From contig OX104127.1 in the NCBI GenBank assembly GCA_944470555.2, positions 89,366,708-89,430,707 of the forward strand: 64,000 nucleotides of DNA, given 5' to 3'. Shown in pieces: positions 37,501 to 49,500 of the stretch. This DNA comes from Heterobilharzia americana (taxonomy: Eukaryota; Platyhelminthes; Trematoda; Strigeidida; Schistosomatidae). A model generated the notes under the pieces. That model was not told where the DNA came from. It did no database searches and worked only from the letters and a program-made list of their open reading frames with translations. Numbering within the stretch: position 1 is the first letter of the stretch; each line of letters opens with the position of its first letter. The translations under genes were made by a program, and so were the position numbers.

Positions 37501-40500
37501 GCCTATTGCACGGATGTGCACAAGGTGGCTTAGTGCCTTACATTTACATTACAAATATAAGGTGGTAGTGACAATCGTACACTAATCAGTAAATGTCCTT
37601 TTAGGTTATAACTGATCATAGTACCTCAGGATTGTCAATAGTCATTGTGTTCTAGCTTTTTAGTTTTAGCTGATATCTAGAAAACAGCTAAAACTGGCAA
37701 TAATTAGCCAGAAGCATTTATTATGCATGTCGTTGTAGCAGGTTATGAGTCAGAGATGTTGTGTGGAAGATACTGATAGGTCAATCATATTGCTTTCTGA
37801 TTTGCAGACAAATGTTGTAGAGGGAAAAAAAACCGAGTTAAGAGGAATAAAAAGATCCAGAATACTGCTACAACAACATGTGGGATAAATGCCTTCGGTT
37901 CACCATTTCCAATCCTAGCTGTGTCTTCCTGATATAAACCAGGAGGCCTTCCTTTGGCGTGTGGAGAGGTGTAAGATATTTGGTTGAGATCCTTCAGAGG
38001 CTCTCACTGACATAGTTCAAAATTGGTCATAATGACGCAAATGAATACACTTTATAATCTATGAAAATTCGCGAATTTTAATAATGTGTAGCAATTTATT
38101 CCCTTCCCTCTTATACACCTGGTCTACTTCAGTAGCATATTCTTTTTCTATTTACTTTCTCTATCTGCGGTGTTTTCAAATGTAACAACTTGAGTTGATG
38201 CGCTGCTATGCAAAGTTCTACAATAATTTGTCTATCTGTTTATCTTCGTTCGCTTATATGGTTCAAACAAGCTATCAGCGAAAGCATAGATTGATAACTT
38301 GTTCTTATGTGTAGCTGCTTGAAGCGGAAATGCGCTACACATCCCATTTATCTCAGCTGATACAAGCTTAAAGTTGCATTTACTAATTTCCTTTTTTACA
38401 CTTAACCTCATCATTGTCAACTCAAGGTTCCCATCAAACACGGATGACACTTAAATGGTGTGGCTGATAAGATATCACAAACCCATATCGTATATTTTCA
38501 TTGATTCAATAAATTCGTCACTACACAGCTACATATGCTACTTACAGGTGAACCATTCATGTACAGTCAGTCATCACCTAAATAGCTTGAGGGTGTAATC
38601 TCCGATTCCAGGACTGAGTAAGACAGCTGCGAATCACCTAAGGAATAATGTTTTCGTCATGATTACTGATACAGAGCTTCCTGACGATTGACTCTCAACA
38701 TCTAACACATTAGGTTTGGCCCATTGTTAAATGCCTTGATATGCGAAGTGTAAGTTAACGAAAATATTTTGCTGTATAACGTTTCACGCCCAGTTTCTTG
38801 TTCATAATCACGTAAGAGTAATCATACTTTTCTTTTTGCCTTTATTTTTATAGACATAGATTTTCTCATCTTATAATTTCCAATGGTAGCAAAACTTTCC
38901 TTAAAACAAATCTATATAGGTGACATAAGATATTGATTACTGCATCCTGTTCATTTTATACATAAATAAGCAAGATATTCAACAAGCATAGTTCAACTTC
39001 TGTTCTCATAATTTAAAACAAAAACTCTACTGCCAATAAGAGTAGGAAAGATGAGAATCGATAGGTGTTTGGAAACGAAATGATCTGAAAGTTATGCAAT
39101 CATCTTCATATTGATTATGGATAGTGTGAATTGTGTCCAATGGGCCATGTAATAAATATGACAGTTTCACAGTGTTCTATATCAAATAGATAAACTGATC
39201 TGAAACAATAACTGTGCTTACAAAATACCACACGAATACTAAGTATAACTGAAAATGTAATCGTAGTCTATTTGATGACTAGCACTGGAGTCCAAGATGC
39301 TCGTTTCGTCCTATTTAGGACTCATCAGCTGGATGTATCTGCACCCGACAGTGAGTCATTTTGTTGTTCTCATTGAGACTGGAATCCACTACCCATCGCA
39401 TCCTGGATTCTACTGGTAGCCATCAAATAGACTACAATATAATGAATATCCAGGCAGTAGTCGGAGCATCATTTACATAGAAGACCATCCACCAACAGAG
39501 GTCGAGCAATTCGACTCAGTATACCAACGGGAAATTACAAGTATCAATCAGCTAAAAATTCAGTCATTAAGAAAACCTAAAAATTGATATTTCTGTTGCT
39601 ATAGTCTATTGTGTAATTTCATGTGAAAACAAAAATCCGTATATCTTATGTGTCTTGTTCTAATCAGTCTGCGGTCACACTTATACCAATCTTTATTAAA
39701 GTAGGATATACTTACCAGTTTGTATTGACTCACTGGTTCTATAAGTTGTTAATCTTTTAGGAACAAGGTTATTGTAGATTAGACCTTGTTTCAACCATTA
39801 ATCCAATAGAGTCACACTGTAGTACACTTATTGTTGAGGTTTGGCTAGAAGTAGGAGTGGATCAATCTTACTTGTTGCTATTTTATGCGATTGGATACGC
39901 TATACAAGAGTTGGCCATCGGATGATAACCTCCGTAAAATAAAGCGATAAACTTTAATCTTGGCACTTAAATTGATGACTATGTCGATTGCCAATCGTTA
40001 ATCAATCTGTGTATACATCTCAATCATACAGGAAGCCAGCTTAGGGTAAAGTTATCTGATTTTAACATTCATTTCTTTTATAGCTTTGGAGTGACTTTAA
40101 AGACCACTCTGGCAACTGCTGCAATAATCAATCTGGTTTTTATATTCCGCCCGGAAGAGTATTTTTCCACCAAAGAGAGGAACGTAATTGGTTATCTGAA
40201 CAGCTGTTAGGGTGGCCTCTAAGGTTGCCCGACTTTAGAGGCCACTCTAGCAACTGCCAAATCAACTAATCAAATTTCAGGATTTCTACTGAAGAGGCTA
40301 GTTTTTCATAGAAAAGAGCCACGTAATTGGCTATCTCAACAGTTGCTAGGATGGCCTTGAAAGTCAATCATTCACCCACATGAGTAGTCACGCAGTTTTC
40401 TGGTAGGCACTGCTGATCACAATGGATGTAAGTAGTATACGTTGAGAGGGTCGTAGAAATCATAAGGAATTACCAGTAGTGGGTAAAGATTTCTGTCTAG

Positions 40501-43500
40501 AGAAACGCAAGAGACAATGTGGGCGTATGAAGAGCAAATCAAGGTAGAAGCCGAGGAGGAAATGAAACACATTATGCAAATGACTGTCTTAGTGGAAAGT
40601 GTACAATATTTGATGACTACTATACAAGATGTCAATAATGAACATTCCTTCCTTCGTTTCAGTCTTGTCGTTTCCTACAGTTTGCCTCTCCCAACCGCAT
40701 ACAACAGAACATGAACTTTAAACCTTGGTCTCCATATATAATACCTTGGCAATGTGAATTATCTGGATACACAGCTAAATTTTATGGCCACAGCCCACCA
40801 CTATTTATAAAACATCTGAAACAACCAATTTCGAGCGACTGTAAAACCATCCTAGCAAAGATCGAGTTAGATTTCTTCATTTCGACTGGAAAGACAGATT
40901 TTTATAAGATAGAGAAGTCTATTTGGTGATTTCAGTTTTTACTATGGTGGCCTTTAAAATCACTGATCGATTGGGTGACTTAAGAGGCCATCGTAGCAAC
41001 TGCAGAAATAACCAATTAGTCTTGTATATTTTATGAAAAGCTACCCTTAGTAGCTGGAATGCCGAAACGTGATTGGTTATTTGCGCATTTGCTAGAGTGG
41101 GCTTTAAAGTCACCCAGTAGTACACAGTAACTGATATCAATCAACATGCAGTTATTTGCGAACGATGAAAGTGAATGACAAGTGGATGAGAAGCTCTTGA
41201 ACTGAGTTATGGAATAATGTTACCAAATGAGTGATAAGCAAAATATGTATAATAAATAAAATAATGTGACTACCAATATGAATCTCGTCAAAGCTGCAAC
41301 ACTATCCATTAACAATTACTAGGAAGCAAGCAACCCAGGTCAAGCAAAGCTTCCTATCGATCTACTCTAACGTGTTCTTTCTCTGTCTAACATTTACTGT
41401 GGAGCTGTTGCTTATTAATTTAGGTAGTTGACTTTCAACCAGTCGGTCACAGATTCGAACACCACTCTGCTTAGTGACGTTTGGTCATCCAGTTGGTATC
41501 ATTAGCCCTCACGGAATTGGCGTAGCTCATTACCTCTTAGTACACGAGTCTGCACGAGCTTACTGAGAGCATTCCTATCCCGTTCGATTCTAACATTTAC
41601 TATCTATTGAAGTTATACTTTATTTTCAGTCACTCTCCCTATGTTGCATAAATCGGTTGTTAATTGTACCAATCTAGGTATTATAACGTTGTCCATTGTA
41701 AATCCAATATGGGTAATTAAAACAAGACAATGTTTACAGTATGAAAAAGTAATGAGATGTATGCACGAACCTGTAACCAATAAAAATTCATCAATAAAAT
41801 CTACTGAATCCACTTGGCATATATTACGAAGTCTATGGACCAATGAAGGTTTTGCTGGATTGTATCGTGGTTATGTACCTGGTCTATTTGGTATCAGTCA
41901 TGGGGCAATTCAATTTGTGTTTTATGAACACTTCAAAAATGCCTATAATAAGCATTATCGTGGTAAACGAATTAACGAAAAATTGGTACGTTATGTTATT
42001 CTTTCTGACTAATCTGTCAACTAAGGGTCAGTTATTCAATACTAACAAGACAACAATGTAATATTATTGTGTAACAGTTTGAGTTGCCACATCAGCGTAT
42101 CAGGGTAGAAGGCACCAACCCGGAAAATAAAGCAAAAGTACATAAGAAAGTAATCGAAAGTAATGGTCAGTCATACAAAGATAGCAAGAAGCGACAAAAC
42201 GATACCTAAATGGGATATGATGATTTAAATGAAGATAATGCATCTGGGCCACTGAGATTGGTTCTGAGCCATATCTCCTAGAGTATTGAACCATTGGTTT
42301 TGTGATAAAGTTCAAAGTTGTTTTTTTTTGCACTGTGAGCGTATACTGTCCCAAAGTAAGGCCGAAACACCTATCCAGATATTCATTGGTTTTTCAGTTG
42401 ATATCAGTTCGTGATAAAAACTAAGTTAGTTTATATATTCTCAAAAGAATCCTATCACAGAGTCCGGTGCTCATTAGCCAGTTACCTCATGATGGATTTT
42501 CAAAGATTCTGATCCAAAACCGTGATTTGTATAGTTGGGAATGAAAACGGACAGCTACCAACCATATTGGCCATATTATGAATTGATAAAAACTAGAAAC
42601 GCTGTTTAACTCCAACCCAGTTACCGAATGGTAACTCACTTCTTGTGGGACTGAACGGTTCACGGCTTCAAACCTTGCAGAGTCCCTTAAAAAGTTTTAA
42701 GTTTGGATAAAGCAGCTCTTCAATGCTCTCAGGTTTTCAATGATTCTCTAGGCAGTATCAATCTGTGATGAAAACTACCTTATAATCTATATTTTCAATT
42801 TTCTCCCAGTCTTATTATATATGTATGCAGGAAGTACCCGTGGGAAGTTGTAAGTCTGGGGAGATTTCTAATTTCAGAGTGAGGATGCATATAGATGACA
42901 TCACATAATGATCACGTTTCGTGAATTGCTAGAAGTCAAATATAATAATGAAATGATGACTGAATGACCATTAGAGTTGAGTGTCCATATTTGAATCATA
43001 AAAGGCGTTCCATCTTTGCCTTTTCAACTGTTTACTAGCTGAAGACGTTGAGTCGATGGTTTTTTGCAGATCCTATATACCTAACTGTAAGCCTCGTCTG
43101 TCACATGACAGTTAACGCAACTGCCCATTTTGTGTTAAGTATCAAACCATAAGACTAGTAACTAGCTAGCTAACCAATAGTATTTAGCGATTTATAATAA
43201 TCTTCTTTACCCTCATATCAGCTGATAAAACGGTTGATTTTATGTTATATCATTTAAAAGCCGAAAAAATTTCGCTTTATGTTGAGACAAATAATTTTAC
43301 GTAGCTCTTGTCATTTCATTTCAGTCCACTGTTGAATACCTACTATTCTCCTGTACCTCTAAATTGGCTGCTATAGTTATCACTTACCCTTATCAAGTTA
43401 TTCGTTCTAGAATGCAAGATCAGCATAGAAGCTACAATGGAGTTTCCGATGTCATCCAACAATTATTGAGGTTAGTGTATACTCATATCAACATCAATTT

Positions 43501-46500
43501 GGTTATTGTTTCTTTTCGAAGTGTGGATACTTTAGACGTAAAGCCTAAACAGCTTATGACAGCATGGCGAAATTAAAGGTGTAGGATTACGGTAGGATAT
43601 AATCTGCCAACATTATCACAATGGAAGTCTAAGGAATCGTTTGATTCACTGACTTCAGACGTCGTCAGACACAACTCATAATCAATGGCACCAATATAAT
43701 TTTCGGTCGTTTTGTATATAAAAGTCGATAAATCTAATAAGGTAATGAAAGCTCTGCTTATAATTATGTCTTTAAGTAACTGCTCCGTTCTTTCCAATTT
43801 TTACTAGTATGTCTTACTTTCTTTTTGTCTTCATATTATCATTTTATTTTCTGTGATGCATCTTTTAGTGGTCTCAGATTTGTTAATATGTGTAAAACTT
43901 GAGGACTGTGGTAGAATTTAATTCCATACTAGATTTGTTTATTTGATATATAACACACGGTGATATAGTATTATTTATTTGATGACGTTTCGAGCATATA
44001 TCATTACTCATAGTCATATCATTGTAATCACACTACTTTCAGTAACTGATTTTTATAGTCCTATCACCTTACATTCTTTTCTTTAATGGTAGTGGTAAGG
44101 TTTTAATATCTCTAGTACAGGTGTTGCGTCATTCCCGTTACATGTATTGGGTATTGATTCGATGAACAAAGACTAAGTAATGTATCTCTCACTCTCCACC
44201 TAATTATATTGGACTGAAGTACAGTGGTTCCACCCCACCCTAATGTATGGTTGTGTTATTGCATGTATCGCAATAGCCGAGGTTCTTTCTGGATTATCTG
44301 ATCTTATTCGGGTCTGTCATTCTATACTTAGCTAAATTCCTATGTTTGCTTATTCTAACGGACTCTGACAGGCTAGTTTGACCCATGTACTTGACCTCAC
44401 AATCATTACATGGAATTTGATAGATTGGATTATTTTGCTTAATTGGGTATATTAGATCGTTAACCAGACAAAGCTTATCTACGAGTGAGTTTGTAGGTTT
44501 CTATGCCACCTTAATTCCAGCCTTGTTGAGAATCCTACATAAAGTTTCTGATGTACCTTCCTTACAGCGTAACACAGAGTGGCTACGTAGGCACCATCGT
44601 TCCAATTACAGGCGATATAGGTACAGACGAAGATGTCAAAGCAGCCAGGATCATAAAGACAGCAAGACAGGCCTTCATTAATCTGAAATCAGTGTGGAGA
44701 CCTACTGCACTACACCGCACTCAGTATAAACAACAAAATTCGGATTTTTTACACTAATGTCAGTCAAGTCATCGCTTCTGTGTGATGGTTCAGACACTTG
44801 GCGCGTCACGAAAAGCATTTCCAACAAACTGCAGACATTCATCAACAGCTGCCACTTACACTCACTCAACACTGACACTGAAGATCAGATAGATGTCTAG
44901 AAAGAGTAAGCAACTAGGATCTCTGGCAACGAAACAACCAACACCCCATCACCGAACAAATATGCAGAAGGCATTGGAGATGGATTGGGTTGGACAAACA
45001 CTGAGAAGACCATTTGGGGACATCACCTGCCAGATCAGGTCGTCTAGTGGAACCCAAGGGGGAAACGACGAGTTGGGTGTCCGAGGCGAGGGTAACTTGG
45101 AAAAGATGGTGTGAGAAGGAAATGAAAGCTTGTGTGCATTGGTGGAGCCAGGTTGTAAAGACTGCAGAGAATAGAGTGGAATGGAGACGACTTAATGAAG
45201 CCGTATGTTCCACTAGGAACCCAAGGGATAAATAATAATAATATAATCACTAACGTGGCTTCCAACGTACTTTACGGGCACCGAGAAACATGTTAGTAAT
45301 TGATCCATGAGAAGTGGGCAGCATTCTGTTCATTTCGTGGTTGAACTGATCTTTATTTTCACCTTTCTTCAGATGCTGGAACAGCGTTACTTCTGTTGCT
45401 AGACAACAATCTTTCTTTCGTGTTACTAGGCCTACATTCCATTCGTTAAACTGCAGAAGTATGTTTTAGATAGTAGTACCCTTTAGAGGTTTATTGACAG
45501 CTTGAAAGCGTTATACTTTTACACCTCAGGTGGAACCAATGCAAACAGACTACTCTCTTCACTGTTCCACAGCATTCTGGTAAAAGGCCTATAAGAAGTT
45601 GGCGATGGTTGTGTAAACTTGTAACTATGTTAAGCACTCTTCGACCTTGAGTATGCGGACGATATCGTTTTACTGTACAGCAACAAACAAGGCACTCAAA
45701 GCCTACTCAATCAGTTTCCTTAGATATGGTATATATTTCGTACCATCAAAGTGTAAAGGGTTTCTAGGCCATTGGTAGTGGTGGTCTACATGGAGTCATC
45801 GGAAAGTTTGTATTTCTAAGGTGTAGCGTGAATACTAACAGGGGTATAACTGATGATATATGTAACCATACATCGAAAGCCAGAGTGGCACACACCAGTG
45901 TATGACATTTTGACCTCGTCGTAATATTAGCCTAACTGTAGAAGTTCCGTTATACACCGCGTTAGTGTGAATAGTTCTACTTTTCCCCTTTGGAACTTGG
46001 TTTCTCCATGCTTTGTTTTTTGGTAGTCCTGCGCTTTTGACCACCGTTGTCTCCACAGGATTGCTTGCTTCTGTTGGAAACACCACGTCGGCGCGTATTG
46101 GGACGTGATGTATATCATCGTTCATAGAATGAGGTTATCTTGGAACCGTAGCTTCGATGACTTGGACATATATTAAGTATGTTATCCCAGCGGTTATTAC
46201 ACCACTCATGGTTCATTTGATCTGGCACCGGCTCAGATAATCAGAGAGGTAACGGGTGTATTATGTGGCACTATGGAATGATGGATAGCTATGCTGGATT
46301 AGCATCCGTATGTGTCTCATGACTTCGTGGAGGGAATTCGAGGGATCCGTGCAACTCAGTGGCTTGAGACGATGGCAGGCATAACCAAGAATCGAAACCA
46401 GGGGCAATCACGCCGCAGTTTTTTTCTTCTGTTATTGAGAAGTAAGATGAAAGTTGTGAATCCTTCCTTGTAAGCTCCTTCTAGCCTGTCTCTCTTATCA

Positions 46501-49500
46501 CCCACTGAATTTTCATTTCTTATGTCCAAATTCATTATTTTGATTTTGTTGCGTAGTCTAGTCGTATACACCACATTACTCTGGTTTCTATGGGAAATCA
46601 AGTTATTATTTGAATTCGAGTTATTAAAAAGTGGAGCTATCAATGAGTCCACATCTGGTGGTGAGAAATCTAACTATCTGTCGAAGGATGAGTATACTGT
46701 GCCTCAGTCCGTTCTGTCCTGCTATACGGCTTTGTGACATGGCCGTTAAACGTATGAGCTATGAAGCGGTTACAGGGTTTTTATCACAAGTGTCTTCGTA
46801 GTATTGCTAGCGGTTGGTGGAATTACCGCCTGATCAATGTTAGGGTCAGGCGAAGGGTACTAGGCAAGACAGTCAAGTTGATTGATGATAAGATTGTGAA
46901 CCTTAGTCGAGTGAGATGGGTTGCAAATGTACTGCCTATGCTGAGCTACCGCCTACTTCGATGTGTCAAACTAGGGGAAGTTGGAAGAGAGTTCAGGGTG
47001 ACCAGACCAAGACCTGGCACCAGTCGATTAAGTCTCTTACTGTTGGTCTGATTCGTGTAGGGAGATGTAGACTCCCTGGCTAAGGTCTCCGAGGCGATAG
47101 GAATGAGTGATTGAGAGGACTCTTGGTAACATGTCTGAAAATCGGTTGCAGTGTCGCAGATCTATTCAGTCATTGACATTGCATTAACCTTTGTCTTCAA
47201 ACTGCTTTTTCTCTCACACAATGTTTTTTACTTTGATATTACTTTTTATATCCACCTGTTCTTTGTATACTACTGTGAAGTGGCAACTTGAGCCGATGGA
47301 CTTATGTTCGAGGTTCTACGTTGATCTTATCTGTCTTATCTACTATGTACTCTCATTACTAAGTGAAGAGTTGGGATACACACATATTTCCTTCACTTAT
47401 TTTGTGAGTTGAAGGAAATTTTCTTGCACCAGCTTACTTAATCCTTCCGCCAACTTCAGTCATCATTCCTAAACTTTTACCCACTTAGATGATAGATGCT
47501 GTAGTTGATTTAGTTGGTGCTTTTAGAGGTTGAATTGTTCATGACAGGCGGTACTTTTTGTAGATGTTTAATTTTTAAATAAGTCACCTTAATTTCTTAC
47601 ATTTCACGCAACTGGATTTTTTTTTTCGTCTTTTTCTACCTTTCATTTATCACTTACTTTCTTAATGGTACAGACAGACTAAGCTACTTTCTTATTGCTT
47701 TGTGTCACACTTTTGTTGTGTTGTTTATTTTGTCTGTCTCAGATTAGTATAACCGTACATAGAGCTGCTATGCTCTACCGATAATTCTTCTGTTGATCTA
47801 AACTTCACCAATCCTTATCAGCTGTATGTATATAATATGGAAGCTTTTATTACCCTGTAATTGTACAGTCAGATTTCATTTTGAGTGTCTTTTCATTATT
47901 GCAAGGCTTAGCACTTAGCTAGTCCTCTTAATGTAATCTCAAATGCCATCAGTCGAAGTTTGTACAACTGGAATACTTGCATCAAAATAATAATATCATT
48001 AAGAATTGTGAATAATGCTATAACGGATAGTATGACCTAACAGTCTACGAGCGATACGAGCCTAGCAGACTATGAACCTAACGCGCAGACGAATCGACTC
48101 AGAACGTCAATCACCACCACAACAATACCACCGACGCACGAAGAGAAGGCAGACTGTTGACAGAGAGCCTTCTACTGTCTCAACAACAGCCAATACAACT
48201 GACAGTGATGCTGAATATATACTTTTCTAAATGACCTTGACAGCACTAAATCCACATATAGTTAACAATCAATGAGAGTTCATTCTGGAGAGGAGGGGAA
48301 GAAAAACCGATAACGTTGTGAAAACAGCCATGTAGGTTATTTTAAGGTCATATGCAAAACAGCAGGTAAAAGCTATGGAAAATGAAGGGTATATAGCAAA
48401 TGGGTAGTGATATCACTTTCGTTAATAATAATAGTAATAATAACAAAGCCACTTAACCTAGTCTTCATTGAAATCATCGTGGTTACCATTTAATCTCAGG
48501 CTTCTAATTAACTAAGCGTAGCTGCATCAGTTCACATGTATTTCATTAGTGGCAAAGTGACATATAACTGCCAATATTGTCGACACTTGATGCACAGTGT
48601 CAACTGAGGTGAGATTAAGTTTGGAAAAAGCTAAGAATGATGAGAGAAAGAAACATGTTCCAACTCAACTAAGTCTCTGATTACTGGTCTGAGCAGTGTA
48701 TATACGTGTTGACATCTTGGTTTGTGTTCTCGAGCTGTCAGGAATCAGTTTTTGGGAAGTATTGATAGCTTGGTCAAGATTGGCCAAAGTAAGATAAATT
48801 TATCCACCTTTTTTTTATCTGTAACATTTTAGACATTTTGACTACTCACTAACTTATGTTTTTTATATTTCAATGTCATCTTCTTTCTGTTCACTTCCTA
48901 TTAGCTTACTATTGTCAATTGTTAAAAACTCAACTGATTCATTCCATCGTAAAGTCCTACCTTGACTTTTTTGCCCTTTGGGTGCCAGATTGGAAGTGTG
49001 TGAGTGATTGACACTTCCTGGCTGCCCACACCGTGAAAGGCTAGTTCTTCTTGAGGTACGTAAAAGAGAAGGGATAATGCGTGACCACAAAACCCAAGAA
49101 ACGTCTGCTTGAGGCTGATCACATAGGACGTTTAAGAGTTTGGTTTTTGCTTTCGAATCTGACTACGAATCCCTGTCATAGACATTGGGATACTGCGGGG
49201 GATAGAAGTATGATATTTTGGGGGCAACTTTTCCTAACCCCTACGTCCCATAGGAAGGCAGCATCAGCGTAGCACTACTGGTTGTCCAAAGAAAGCACCT
49301 TACTGCTGTCACACCCCTGTTCTGTCAGTTGTAAGACTTTGCCTCCATCATACCGTAGCCATTTACTCTATTATCGTAACTGCTTTTTGTCTAACCACTA
49401 TCTAACAGACCTTTCTGGTATGGTAGGACCTCAAGGGAACAAGTGTTCTACCAGCATTTCTCGTTATGCCATTGTGATATACAAGTCCGACAACCACATC

